A stretch of 64,000 nt of DNA from positions 20,669,313 to 20,733,312 of the forward strand of contig OX388312.1 of assembly GCA_947579605.1 (NCBI GenBank), read 5' to 3'. The notes beneath the pieces were generated by a model, which had not been told where the DNA came from, did not search any database, and worked only from the letters and a program-made list of their open reading frames with translations. Below are positions 11,329 to 24,580 of the stretch, in pieces (position 1 is the stretch's first letter; each line of letters starts with the position of its first letter). A program made the position numbers and the translations under genes. This stretch comes from Athripsodes cinereus. Lineage: Eukaryota; Arthropoda; Insecta; Trichoptera; Leptoceridae.

Positions 11329-14300
11329 AGTTTTTTTTCATACAATAGCTATTTCTCTGTCTTTATTGAAATGGTTATTACACCAAAAGAAAAAGTTCTT
11401 TTTGTTTAAAAGTACCAGTTACCTATATTTTTTTTATAAATACGGCTAGCGTTGTTTTGCATGTTGGTACTTGGTATAATGAAGATTCAGTCTATACTCA
11501 AGTTTCATCCGATGATCACTTACCCATGTACATTGTACTAACATACATAGTATTATCTGAAGGAATTTTGTTGTGCTACAAACTTAACTCAAACATTAAT
11601 TAAAATTTCGAAATAAAGTTGATTTCCAAAAGTTTATTTTAACACTATTTACATACAAATGTAGTTAATACAGATGTTTGTATCGTGTATTTCGTATTTC
11701 GATTTGTAGGTATCATATTTTAATACACCTGCAAATCCTAAAATTAAAATTTAAAGTTAAACACTTATTTCAATTCTGTATGCACACTTTTGATCCAATA
11801 TCACAGTAACGGGAGAATGTTTAGTGGTTTGGCATTGAGGATTTTCCAGCAAGTATAATATGGGATGTTCAAAACCGCATTAGTTCAAAACTGGGCTCGT
11901 CTTGCAAAAAACATCTTTTCATCCCATTATCTTTTAAGTCTTTGATTCTATATTTGAGGTGGGTCAATATTTAGTAGTCGTTTTCAGGACCGCTTCATGA
12001 AGGGAAGTTTTTTTAATACATTGCATATTTCGAAACTGTATAAAAAGAAGAACAAGGATAGCCTACTTCCTAAGTGTATGTGGTGTTACTTTGTTTTTGT
12101 CTATGTTGCAAGAAATGTTACATTTGAGTATTATGTTTGTGTTTACGTACTTTGTATTATGTTGTAGATACATAATGCTTTTGAATTTTATGGTAAACCT
12201 TAAAATGTAAGTAGGTACTTCAAGTAGGTAAAATGTTTATACTTAATATAAAATACAAACACTGTTGAAGCACGATTATTATACTTCGGTATATTGGAGT
12301 CTTTCCAAATTTTCACTATTCTCTTAGTAAGACAGGACATAAGTAATGCTGTATGTGTGCTTAAATGTTAAAAGTTTGAATTTATATTATTTGAAGCAAG
12401 GGTGTTGTTTTTAGTAGCTGACTTTGCGAAATCTAATAGCGATCTTACAGAATTTTTTACTTAAAAAGTCTGCAGACAAAAACAAAACAACTGTTTTTTA
12501 GAGTTTCTTTTTAAAAATCAATATAAACATCATATTTATTCAAACAAGAATGATAAAAAACGTTCCATATTTTGCTGCGGCTAGACTTGTGGTGGTTTGA
12601 TGATTTTGCAAATCATCCCCTTCCGTATGAAATGTCTTTTCTTCTCCAAAAATGGGGGAAATTATACACAATAGATCATTATGTTTCATAACAAGTAGAC
12701 ACTGTTTTCATAAAGATGATTTTTTATGAGTTATTAAATTCAACAAACTTCATGGCTTATTATTTTCCTCTACTAATAAAAGTAAAACCATGTATAAAGT
12801 TGCTGAAAAACTTACTTCCTAAATTATGTTTACACAAAAATATGTAATTGATTTTTTTATTGTGAAGCACTTCATATCATAACACATAATATACCAAATA
12901 ATGTGGAAAGTGATATTCTTTTGAATTCCACAAACAACAAATGAAAAAAATCAATAAGGACGTATTTATTTTGATTTTTCGGTAGACCAAAATACCGCTT
13001 CAAAACTTTAACGTGATATAACTTGTAAGAATTTTGCGTTGTTATTTATGGAACTGAAGGATCGATTAGCCAATGATAACGTTCCGTAATATTGTGATTG
13101 GCAAAGTTATGTTACGACTTTACATATTAAAATTAAAATTTATTATACCTATCTTTATGTACCACTTGAAGATAATTTTGATCAATATAATGCTAGTCAA
13201 AATTAGAGAAATAAATTCCTTATAAAAATAGTAAGTATTTTTAAAACCTTCTATAGTTTCAAAGTAAGTACTCCTTTCATTCATAAGTCAATTGATTTTC
13301 TGTGGTAGAATCTCTTATCTTAAGTAGCTTTTGATTATCTTCTCTGCTTTGTATGATATAAGAAATATCTATTAGGCGCATTAACTTACAATCCTTGACT
13401 ACTTTGTTCCATAATTATAATTTTCATTACAAAAATAAAAACATGAAAAAATGACTTGATGGATTATCAATTCGTTGCTTTCTTTATTTAATAAAACTAG
13501 GTACCTAATTATTGTAAACAGTTTTTTTTCTGGCATCAGTATTAATATGAAAGAGGTTTATAATAATATTATTATTCACAGTAAATATTCAAATGAGGTT
13601 TCGTCGATTCATAATCTTAAATAAAATACGGTAGTTAATTCTAAATATTATTATCTTGAATTATGTTTGAGAGTTATAATATTACCTAACTTATCAGATG
13701 TAGTAATGACATTTTATTGGTTTTTTCTTCGCAAAGCATTTTGAAGTACGTTTTACGTATAAAAAACTTTGGGAGAATTCCGCAATCTACGCTAACGCAC
13801 ACTATAATAATATATCACTTTAATTTTCCAATATTTATAAGTTCTTCGTATTGAAAGTATTCTGCATATTATAAGACCCATATTCCCGAACGTACATTAT
13901 ATGAGATATTAAAAAATATACTTTAATATTTTGTTGGAATTTTTTAAAATCTATAAATAAAGATCAAATTTAAAAACACGGTGGTATATAAAAACGCAAT
14001 AACTTCAATATTCTCAATGTTGTTTATTTTTATATACCTGAATGATATTATTGTTTTTAAACTAAAACTCTAAAAAGTACTTTAAAATTGAAAACTAACA
14101 AAAATACACCTGAAAAATACTGCCAATATAGTATTGTCCTATTTTTTGCTTCTGATAATCATCATTACCATTGTACGAAAAATAAGATTATCAGCGATCG
14201 ATAATATTAGCAACTTCATGTTAATTTTGGTGTATAAATCATTTCAAGTAACAATAATTTATCATTGACTTTGTAGGACGTTGGTTGTACCACAGACACT

Positions 14301-14908
14301 TCAGTATCATAGCGATATGATATGGGGTTCCACATAACATGTTCATGTTCTTCCTATCGTGATTTATATCCTCACGGTCTTAGACCCTTTGACGCAGTGA
14401 TTCATTATAGAGATTTTAATCCACTTCTTTTTTAATAGAATATAAATCATTTTTAAAGCAAAACCGTTACTTATTATTTTCATATAAAGATAGCATTTTC
14501 CTGTCTTACTTCATAACTTCAACGATGTGTAATCTACATCAATTAAAACATCTTTTCGAAGCTTTCTTTATCAATATAACACAATACCTTTAAATATATC
14601 TAGTCCAAATTACCACCTTGATTTACGTTCAATAAATGATAGCATAAACCTATTACTATGGATCAAATATCACGAATAAATAATCGAAGTTTTACTTTAA
14701 CAACGTCGGCGATTCCATGATGTTAAAATTGAGCTTTATTATCCAAAAATTTCTTACATCCAATTAGTATTCTGGAAACTGTGGTGTCTTGATTCAAGTA
14801 GTTTAAGTTTTATGATAATGAGTTTTTCAACGATTTTTAAGGCTGACAATACGGTTGGAATTCATATTTAAAGTAAACAATATTCAGAATTAAGTGTTCA
14901 AGTGACGT
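11329..14908. other. Non-coding AT-rich stretch
   Basis: I see no gene, recognisable repeat or RNA here. All open frames are short and of AT-rich composition. Confidence 0.55.
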
Positions 14909-14918
14909 TTCTTATATC

Positions 14919-16498
14919 TATCTATCTATCTATCTATACAGCCACTTCTGTCCACTGCTGAACATAGGCCTCCCTCATATTTCTCCAGGCAGCTCTATCT
15001 TGTGCCTTCTGAATCCAATCACCAGCAATCCTCTTTACGTCATCTGACCATCTAGTGGGCGGTCTTCCTCTACTTCTCTTATCTTCTCGAGGTCTCCACT
15101 CCACTACCCTCTTTGTCCATCTTTGATCGGTGAATCTAGCGACATGTCCCGCCCACGCCCACTTCAGTTTTGTAATTCTTTCAACAACGTCAGTAACTCC
15201 GGATCTTCTGCGAATTTCTGTGTTGCGTATTCTGTCTGACAGTCTTATGTGGAGCATGTCCCTTTCATGTTTGCGCTGTGCCACTCGGAGCTTCCTGACG
15301 GCCGCTTTTGTGAGCGTAAGCGTTTCTGCACCATAGGTCATGACGGGTAGCACGCACTGGTCGTATAATTTGCGTTTCAAACATTGGGGGATGTCGCTAG
15401 TGAAAAACTTCTTCAGGTTACCGTAGGCTGCCCACCCAAGACATATTCTTCTCTGCAGCTCTACGGTTTGGTTATCTCGTGAGAGTGTAATGCTATGTCC
15501 GAGATATTTATATTCGTTGACTTCTTCTATTGTTTGGTTGCCAATGATAATTTTCCCACCAAGAACTAAGTTTGTCATCAATTTTGTTTTGCCTGCATTT
15601 ATAAGGAGCCCCACCCTTTTTGTTGCTTCCATGAGCTCCTTTAACATGTCGCACGCCTCTTTTAGATCTTCTGATATTAATACGATATCGTCTGCGAATC
15701 TCAAATTGCTTAGGTTTACTCCATCCACTCTGATACCTTTATTTTCCCACTTTAGATTCTTGAAGGCATATTCCAGAACTGCTGTGAACAATTTTGGGGA
15801 TATTGTATCCCCTTGCCTTACCCCTTTTTCTATGGGAAACTGGTTGGTGTTTTTATGGAGTTTTACACTAGCTGTCGTATTATCGTATATAAAGTTGAGA
15901 AGCTTAGTATACCTGTAGTCTATGCGGCATTGATGTAGAGCTGCTAAGATAGCATCTTTATTAATGGTATCGAATGCTTTTTGGAAGTCGACATATATTA
16001 GCACCAGAGGTCTGTTATATTCTATGGTTTTTTCTATTAGTATCTTAAGGGTCAGAAGGTGATCACTTGTGCTGAAACCTGTTCGGAATCCGGCCTGTTC
16101 GTGTGGTTGATTGAAATCTAGTTTTTTCTCTAGCCTATTGGTTACTATCCGCATAAACAATTTGTACAGGTGAGAGAGCAGGCTAATGGGCCTATAATTA
16201 CCAACATCGGACTTGTCTCCTTTTTTGTGTAACAGTATCATCTGTACATTGTTCCAGGTCTTCGGTGTGGTACCAGTGGTCAAGCACATGTTGAAAAGTA
16301 ACTTTAGTCTTTCTTGTAGGGTCTTACCTCCCAGTCTTATACTCTCTATAGTGATTCCGTCCTCTCCTGGAGCCTTATTATTTTTCATTTTACTATAAGC
16401 AAATTGTATTTCGTCGGTTGTTATTTCTGGGATGTCCTCTGAACCCTGATTTATAACGCCTGTTTGTGGACTTATTTCTATGGGACTATGGCTCTGAC
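14919..16498 (-). mobile_element. 5'-truncated RTE-type retrotransposon
   Basis: The insertion is bounded by a 10-bp duplication TTCTTATATC (14909-14918 and 16499-16508). Its 3' end, at the low coordinate, is a (TATC)n tail at about 14917-14935, characteristic of RTE elements. About 1.58 kb remains of a usual 3.3 kb; the endonuclease and part of the RT N-terminus were lost at insertion. Confidence 0.85.
14934..16498 (-). CDS. RTE reverse transcriptase C-terminal part, partial, uninterrupted
   Basis: The frame is open from the truncation point to a TAG stop at 14934-14936, about 520 codons. The first internal ATG is at 16388, but coding clearly begins upstream (DIPEITTDEIQFAYSKM). Motifs in order: MKNNKAPGEDG, NYRPISLLSHLYKLFMRI, motif A VLIYVDFQKAFD, motif B EKGVRQGDTISPKLF, motif C NLRFADDIVLIS (FADD instead of YADD), NEYKYLGHSITLS, LKWAWAGHVARF, and SRGRPPTRWSDDVKRIAG. 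The lack of any stop or frameshift suggests a fairly recent insertion. Without the endonuclease it cannot retrotranspose by itself. Confidence 0.9.
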
Positions 16499-16508
16499 TT
16501 CTTATATC

Positions 16509-18894
16509 AAAATAATATTAATACTGCGTAAACATGATTTCTTATTTTCACTTTCATTTTCCTTGATTTTCAATGATCATCCTATCAAAGATTTCAAAGA
16601 ATAAATTAATTTTCAAAATATTCACTATAAAATATTCTTTTGTCTCTGATTTTTCTGTCTTCTTTTAGCAAAAAAATATTTTGATAGTTCTATTGTTCAC
16701 ATTATTATTAAGTCTGTTGTTTGTTTTGTTTTTAAGGAATCCTCGCAAATTTTAATACACAATAGGCACGTTTCAATATTTTCCATTAACTACAAACAAT
16801 TGTTTTGTCTTCTATCAATACTTGTTATTTGATGCTTAGTCTCAAGTAGCTTTTTTGTATTCTTTGGAATAACTACTTGACATACTAGGTACAATTATTC
16901 AATACATATCATAAATTTTTCTACTTACACATTTCCATTTCCGTTGCAAAAAAATATGAATTTGAAGCACAACTTTAGATTCTTTATAATTACATACATC
17001 TGTAACCTATGAAAAAAATCTAATGATAGTTTTTATTTAATTCCATATTTTCCTTCTCATGAGTGTCATTATTTACTTTGTAACCTTCTGTAAATCGACA
17101 TATCAGTAATTATTTGTAATATAAATATAACTGAATATAATTCTTCTGTTAATAATTGAATGAATAAAATGCGAAAAATGTTTTAAATAATTTATTTAGC
17201 AATTATATTATAATAGATTACAATAAATGACTATACATTTGGCAACTTTATACACATATAATATATTATTTATTCTTTATTATTGAATATAATATGAAAT
17301 TTTATTTATATCATAACACATTTTTATATAATATTGAACATTTATAGACATAAACTATTATAAAATGTATGATATTAAAAAATAATATTTTTAGTATTGA
17401 TTCTGGAATTTCGAACTTCTAACAGATAAAAAATGGAAACATATGTATTAGAATCATTAAATTTATACTCCAATACCTACTCGTCGTTGAAAATTATTTT
17501 AAAAGAAAAGAAAATTTCAAAGAATTTTTAAATTTAAAAAGGTTTAAAGATAACAAAGCAATCAATGTATTATTATAAATAGATGATTGATCAGAGCACG
17601 TTTCTACTTCTTTTTGACATATTATTTCAAAGTGAGTAACTATGTACCTAATTCTATTATATAAATCAAATTGTATTGTCGGGAAAATCAATACACGCGC
17701 GAGGAAAAGTGTCAGATTTTTGGTATTTTTATTATTTATGTTCCTTGGTAATCTTATTAAGGTCAAAGAAAAATCACAATACTTTCGGAATAAAAGAAAC
17801 TTCTTGTCCGTTTCAAGACATGGAAATGTATGTCAAATTTATAAAAGAACTTTTATGTTGAATTGTCGTATTATTATTGTGTTTTGCCGACTGTAACGAG
17901 AACTTGAATTTGTAAAAAAATTGTAAAAAAACTTTTCAATTTCGGCGTACTAAAACAGATATTTAGTTAAAATGGTACCTATATGTACATTCATAATATT
18001 ATTTCAGCATTATATGAATAAAAAAAAAATCACTAAATTATTAAGCTTTTATAGCGTGGATTGTTAATTGAAGTGTTCAAATAAACCGAATGTTTTATGT
18101 TTTTTCTGTCTCCATATTTATGTATAAAGAAATATCTAAAACAAAGCAATCGTTTGTTCTAGACTCCCTTTATAATACAATAATGTAGTTGCTTATTCAG
18201 ATTGAGCGATTTCTGGATAAGTTTTTATTGAACCCAAAATTATAGCAAAATTTAAACCTATTTGATTTACGCTATTGTGATAATTTTAATTGACAGTAAA
18301 CAAACAAATATATATTTCATGCATAAAGTTAACATATCTGAAATTTGTCAAAATAATAAAAATCATTGTCAATTAAACAAACGTAAACATATTAATTGTC
18401 TATCAGCAATGAAAAAAATATTTATTTAATTATATTTAATATTTCTTGTTTCTATACATATATTTTAATTTAAAATCAATGTGTTTATATTATGAACATT
18501 TATTATTATTAACAATATTATTTATAAATTTATTATATTACAAGTTTATTTGTCAATATTTTATTAAAAACTAATGAAATGGAATGACAAGTTAAAAATA
18601 TACCATTGAAAAAACAACACAATTTAAAAATAAACAATTAAAGATTAAATCAATTTAATAGAATTATAAACTTCAATAACAAAAACAAATTCAACAATTG
18701 TGTTATCATAATATGCAAATAATAATAAATATTTATTTAATCCCATATTTATTTATAAACAAAAAAAACAAAACAATTAACGTGGAAAAATCATTGGAAA
18801 ATCTCGGTTGAGTTTCCAGATTGGAATAACTCATACACTCTTCCCTGTAAGGTTTCGAGTGGTCTCTGTGAGGCAGATAGTAAGCCTATCCATT
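16509..18894. other. Non-coding AT-rich stretch
   Basis: No gene or recognisable repeat. The composition is extremely AT-rich, especially 17100-17500 and 18400-18800. Confidence 0.55.
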
Positions 18895-18978
18895 CAAATA
18901 TTTCTTGCTTTCAATACTATAACAAATATTTCTTGCTTTCAATACTATAACAAATATTTCTTGCTTTCAATACTATTA
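18895..18978. repeat. 28-bp tandem repeat, three units
   Basis: Units at 18895-18922, 18923-18950 and 18951-18978 each begin CAAATATTTCTTGCTTTCAA. The first two are identical; the third differs by a single base near its end. No further units are seen on either side. Confidence 0.95.
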
Positions 18979-19961
18979 CAAAATGCGGTCATGTAACAAT
19001 GCCGATAACATAACGTCTGCCATATACATTTCCCAAATTATCTATAACACATCAAAATATATAAACATTTCTTGGTCTGCAGACGTTTTGCTGTATTTCT
19101 AAATCAACAAAGATTGTTTTCAATTATCCCTCACAACACTTCTTCCTGTAAATTAATTACAAAACAATACAAAGTACATAATCAAATAATTTAAATTTAA
19201 CGAGGTACTTTTAAAAAATCATAATTTTTTTAACAAATTCTTGACTGTAAAATCATGATGGTTTGATTTATAATTATCATTTTCATATTTATGAAAACAT
19301 TTTTTAAAGATTTGCTGCTGATCTTTGGTACCTATAGGTTATAATTATTTACAAGTTAATACAAAAATATTATATATTATTTGGTTATAAAACGGATGAA
19401 TGGAGTGAGTTTTCTTTTGTAATTTATATTTAGGTAGATTTACATCAAAATAATTCTGTGACAATGAATAGAAATGGAAGAAACCATGATATTTTGTAGT
19501 GCTATTGTGATTTGCTCAACATTGTTCGTGTGTTAAATTTGACGAAATTTTCGGGTGATGAAACTTTTCTTATTAATATATTTTGTTGAGATGTTTTATG
19601 ATTTCCATAGAGACATTTAGAAAATTCAGCAGTCATTCACTAATTCGAACAGTAATTTATTTTGGTCAGTGGGTATTTTTTTTTGTTTGTGCTAATTCAA
19701 AAAAGAAAATGAGAATTGCAAATCAAACCCGATACAATATTTATCTTATTATTATTATTAAATACATTTTTATACATTATGCGATAGTATATACCCTGCA
19801 CGCATTCAAGCTAGTATATAAGAATATAATATTTTGTAATAGTACGTATTTATTTAATTTAAACAATGATATTATTTTTATTAGGAAGGAGACACCAATA
19901 ATATTATTATTTGAAATTTATTTTATTTTATTACAATTTAATACGACAGAAATACAAAACA
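18979..19961. other. Downstream flank of the Beat gene
   Basis: No other gene is seen. On the minus strand AATAAA-type signals occur about 35 nt after the Beat stop codon (TTTATT words at 19919-19930 on the plus strand). These may mark the 3' end, but such words are common in this AT-rich DNA. Confidence 0.35.
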
Positions 19962-20077
19962 TCACCGTTTAATAACTGAATCAAAATAGAAATGAATCCT
20001 TAATGTACTTATAATTAAAAGTGTTAAACTTAACAGTAGATTGTTGTAGTTTCTTTGGAGTAGTGCAGAACTTTCTC
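19962..20077 (-). CDS. beat: Beat-family protein, last coding exon
   Basis: The exon follows a strong acceptor (TTTCTATTTTACAG on the minus strand) and ends with TGA at 19962-19964. It starts with two bases of a split glycine codon, exactly complementing the one base left by the exon at 21891-22125. It encodes GESSALLQRNYNN, then the hydrophobic run LLLSLTLLIISTL and a short tail RIHFYFDSVIKR. Beat proteins are secreted or membrane-linked axon-guidance proteins. This C-terminus could be a GPI signal or membrane anchor; the polar end makes a classic GPI signal uncertain. The matching phase, acceptor and hydrophobic content support it, although the terminal exon is poorly conserved in the family. 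Confidence 0.7.
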
Positions 20078-21890
20078 CTGTAAAATAGAAAATAAAAAAC
20101 ATATATTTGAACTGTTTTATGAATTTAAGATCTGATATTACATAATTTTTGTGCTTCTTTATGGTCACCATTTTCGCCTTATCATCATAATGGTGCCTAA
20201 AAAATTATAATAAGGGTTCACACAGACATTAGTGTAGCCGGATAATTGATGAATAAACTAAATTGTCGGAGATGTGCATGCAAAACCGCTGTTATTATAT
20301 TATTATTCTGACGAAATAAGCTACTATGAGGGAAAAATATTTAAAATAAGAACGCATTCTTCACTATTAACGTAGATGGTACATAGTACCGTCACGTCGT
20401 GGCAGTGATTCGCTTCGTTGCTTGATGTACAACACAAGGCACGGAAATAATATTATTATGTATAGGTATATTATGTTCACCACAACAGTGAATATTGATA
20501 AATTATCAGTTTCCAATAGGAATCGTATTTGAACTTATCCTAAGTATATCGATTACTTATTTTATTAGTTTTGATCGTAATCTGATATTATTTTATTATG
20601 TTCTTTTTCCATGTTACTATCCGGTATCCGATTAAAAAGAAACCCAAAAACAATTACCGGATATTCTTTCCATCTCTTTTTCTATAATATGGCAAAAATA
20701 CTGAGGATTATCCACCAAAATATTCTTTTCTTAGATATTTCACAGTCGTTATTTAACATAATGTGTGAGTAAGACAATTTTTTGCGGAATAAAAAAATAT
20801 TCCTTCTACAATAATAATGTGATGAATTCACACATTCATCTACATAAAATAATACCAAACGTATTTCTACTTAATCATTCTCGTGTTTTTACGATGTCGA
20901 AAATAAAATGAATATTTTTAGAGAATCGGACAAAGGAAATATCATCTGAATTGGTAGAATATCTGGCATTTCATTTTACATATTTGATTTTTAACTAGAA
21001 TATTGTGGGTATGATTGGCGTAACAAAGGACTACTACTGCTTTATGATGGCTTCAAAGAAGATTATAATATGAATACACGTGTTCGTTACATAGAATAAA
21101 CGAAAAATCCTATTGACTTCATTTCCGTACGATTTTGTACTTAATAGACAAACATCGTGTTATTATCATAAAAATAATCACAAGCTTAATTACATTATTT
21201 CAATAGAAATCTTTATATTCAATCGTAGACGTTCAATAACAATTTAACATTGCGCCAAAACTCGAACCATAAACAAAGCGGTCAAAAAATATTTTTGGAT
21301 AGATTTCATTATATTTTTTCATTTACTAGACAGATTTCATAATATTATTTACAAATAATTCCAACAACACAACGATACTTGCTAAAAAAAAAAACTAAAA
21401 TTTCAACATGCACAATTTTGTGCAAACCGAAAAAAGCGTTTTCACATTTAATGTAGATAAAAAAACGATAGATACATCTTTCGACTTTTAAAAGGTCATT
21501 ATCAGTTCAAGGACTTAGAAGTCGTGATTTTAATGTCTACAATAGAAGGGAAAACTTGTTTCTTTAACCTAGTTATTGAATTTTACTACTTTTTATGCAT
21601 TACCACAATACATATACCTATTATGTTTTTTGCTTTTATACTCAAAATATATATCTCTGACTCTAAAAAGTACAAATAATCAACAAATAATATTATCATG
21701 CGACGTTTCTGCTGTAGATTGCTTCATGTGGAATATAAAAATTTATAATACAAAAAAGGATCAAGTATCTGAATTATAAAGAGCATAAGGGGGATATTAA
21801 GAGTTAGAAGTCATTTATTAAATATTCGTGTGATGGTACAGGACATACCCTTGCTTGTATGAAAATGATGTAATATATTATGATACATAC

Positions 21891-22125
21891 CTGATGCTGT
21901 ATCTCTCGCTACAGGAGGCACTTCCTGATCATACGAGGTCCCCTGAACTGGATACATCAGTGCCACGTGCTGACTCTCAGGAGGAACAGCACCTCCGTTT
22001 ATGGCAACACTGTTACTACTTATAGAGTTGCCTCCTACCCCATGACTGTTCTTCACTCTTTCCTCTTCTATACTTTTCTCCGTACTCTGGTAATATATGG
22101 TGTACATACTTGCAGTGCAGCGAAT
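21891..22125 (-). CDS. beat: Beat-family protein, exon with end of Ig2 and linker
   Basis: The exon lies between an acceptor (TTTTTGTTTTCCATAG) and a donor (CAG|GTATGT), both on the minus strand. It begins in phase 0 and ends one base into a codon. It encodes IRCTASMYTIYYQSTEKS, where the cysteine is the second disulfide cysteine of the second Ig domain, then a serine/glycine/asparagine-rich linker (HGVGGNSISSNSVAINGG) and YDQEVPPVARDTAS. The (L/I)(R/K)C-x-A-(S/T) motif followed by Y/W...E(K/E)S is the Beat pattern. Introns on both sides are about 1.8 kb. Confidence 0.88.
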
Positions 22126-23893
22126 CTATGGAAAACAAAAATCACAGTACCATCATTGACATTTGTTGGGTGACAATATCATGACTTATTGAAAAAGAGT
22201 TTGTAGGAGGTTAATTTTAACTTTACGAAAAAAAACAATTGATTACTCAAAACCTATTGTTAATTTATTCTAATTCGTAGATTATTCTGATTAAATAGTT
22301 TCATTAATTCTGAAAAATTAAGTGTAGGAAAGCGCGGACGTCCAAGAATTACGAGACTTCATCATGTGGATCAAATTTTTTTGGATGGTTTCGTGTTGAG
22401 TTTAAGAAATAGGCATGCATGTGTGGGGAATTGTATGATTGTGGAGGAAGCGAAAGAAGTATGCAGGGATATATCTTTATGGCGTTCCAATCTCCTGCTA
22501 CGTTAACTTGGGATACACTGAGAGGATCAACCGCATAGAGCAGTATATAGTTTTCTTAATAAATTTTGATAAAAGATCGATTTTAGCATAAGTAATGGAT
22601 AATACATGTGTGGTATTGAATTTTATCGAATAAAATAAATGCTGGTGGTACAAAAAATATGTCTTAACCTGTGAATTTATGATTATAGTAATAGCATAAT
22701 AATTATACTTTGTAAAATTTAAGTTTTTTGCTTCTACTATTAGGTACTACTCTTTCACGGTATATCCCACAAATGGAGCAGCCAAAAAACATTCAAAGTG
22801 TCCTCTACGTGCCGACAAAAAATAAGACATTTCGGATTACGCAATATTTTAATACATTCCAAACTTCCGATTATAAGGATAATTATTAAAAAAAAAATGT
22901 GAGTAATGAAACTTTTTCTATCATGATTAATGCCTTTGTCCACGATTTATGTATTTGCCTTTCAAGTTATTTGACATACTCGTATTAAAAATATTTGACA
23001 TTGTCAGATAAACGAGCTTGCCAATAATATATATTAAAACAAAACTTGCTTAAAAGTGTTGCGTAAATATTAACTTTATTTGAACTGATATTCTTAAACA
23101 AACATGATATTGAATTTTATGTTTTGTAAATATTTATTATTATTATCCTTTATTTTACAGCCAAACAATGTTTACGTTATTTACTTTCTGAATGAGCAAA
23201 TATAATAATCCACACCCCGTATTATCATTATTATCATCAACATCATCCCGAAGGAAGGGAATTATTATTATTAATTTTATGTCACCATCCCGACTAAATA
23301 AATACGAAATAAGCAGAACTACGGATGAAGTAAACTTTATTAAATAATTGTTATTTATTGAAATGATACGTTGTCGTGAAAATGTGTGATTGAATTCCAA
23401 GGAGGACAGCTGTTTGTTTAAGTATACTTATCCACCCCATTTGAAATTAATATAAACTAGGTAGGTACCTACGCGTGAATGGTAGAAATAATAATTATAT
23501 TATGAACTTTCTTTAGGAATGCTCGAGATACAGCCTCGATTACTATAAATCCTCATAAGGCTGGTTAAGAGTTACTCTATAAGTTAGGAAAAACTTACCA
23601 ATTCCTCTGTATTATATTTATCACATTTCATAGATTTTTTGAAAGTTAAAAAAATAGTTTTCTAGGTAAAACAAGATTTTATTTGTTCAGTTTTCAGGTT
23701 TGAATCAATAAGAATAATTCAACTACCAAGAATGATTTGAAGCCAAAGATGATTAATGCCTGTACTAAATAACTGAAATTTATTATAATTTGATTGTAAT
23801 TTTAGTCCTTGAATATATTTTTGAAATTATACCCCATTTATTCCATGTATAAAAATAGAAAAGTAAGTTTTATTTAACGTTTAAAATATTTAC
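22126..23893 (-). other. Beat intron with LINE relic
   Basis: A 1.77 kb intron with canonical GT and AG ends. It holds a degraded plus-strand LINE tail at about 22323-22520. The rest has nothing recognisable. Confidence 0.7.
22323..22520 (+). pseudogene. Degraded 3' end of the 46-49 kb RTE-type family
   Basis: Translation gives VGKRGRPRITRLHHVDQIF, then VLSLRNRHACVGNCM and VEEAKEVCRDISLWRS. This is colinear with the C-terminus of the RTE-type element at 46147-48294 (RKRGRPRTTWLDHVDQIL, MNVEEAKEVCKDRSV). It is a short 5'-truncated old copy inside the Beat intron, antisense to the gene. Confidence 0.8.
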
Positions 23894-24019
23894 CTTTAGT
23901 TTTCCCGTGAGAAAATGTTGAGACGTTATTAAAAAATGAATTCCTAGAACTGCGGTTTGGAATCCTTCACTATTGATAAACTCAGATGACTTGTACCGTT
24001 TTAAGTAACTTGGATTGGC
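23894..24019 (-). CDS. beat: Beat-family protein, middle Ig2 exon
   Basis: An exon of exactly 42 codons, phase 0 at both ends, between acceptor TTTTTTTTCAG|GCC and donor AAG|GTAAAT on the minus strand. It encodes ANPSYLKRYKSSEFIN, then EGFQTAVLGIHFLI and HFLTGKLK. The pattern Y(L/I)x-x-Y...G(L/F)xTA-x-LG(L/I)xF-x-(V/I)...HF-x-x-GK(L/M)K is characteristic of the middle of the second Ig domain of Beat proteins. It joins directly to ...WFINGQQ upstream and IRCTAS downstream. Confidence 0.92.
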
Positions 24020-24355
24020 CTGAAAAAAAAGACAATATGTGGTTAGCTCTTAAGAAATTTGATTTTTTTTAAGGATTTTTCAAATAGTTATAAATAATAG
24101 TAATTTTGATGTATGAAATTTAATAAGCTGAACACACTGAGTACTTCTTATATCAATAGTTTGAATTTATATATGTGAGTGTAATCAATGTACAGTTTGA
24201 AATTATAAAATATTTTAAATTACTAAAGATATCCTGTAAGTAACTCCACCTCCATGACACTCACATGCTATACATAGTTATATAAAAGTTAGTAAATCGT
24301 GGGAGTGGATTTACATTAATTCTAAACACAGATACATATTACTTTTCAATATATA

Positions 24356-24580
24356 TATACATATATGTATAATCTAATTTTCATCCGAAATGCATGTGCA
24401 ACATGCACCTCATGAATGAAAGATCATTTGATTTTACGCAGGAGACAGTATGAAGGTGAAGGTTTTACTCCATTTCACTGCGTACAGTCGGGCAGAGACT
24501 TGGCTCATGCCTTTGCATACGGAACGAGGCTTGGCCCGTCACCGGAATATGCAGTTTGGATTTGTCGAAGGGATGTTATG
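24356..24580 (+). repeat. Interspersed repeat, inverted partner at 33.3 kb
   Basis: The words CGAAATGCATGTG, GAATGAAAGATCAT, TTTTACGCAGGAGA, AAGGTTTTACT and TTGGCTCATGCCTTTGCATA occur here in this order. They recur inverted, in the matching order, at about 33270-33425; a short third copy lies at 33715-33772. There is no coding potential I recognise and the family is unknown. Confidence 0.6.

Noticed and set aside
19583..19972. 129-codon plus-strand frame
   Set aside because: Its composition is that of random AT-rich DNA, and it ends antisense to the last Beat exon.
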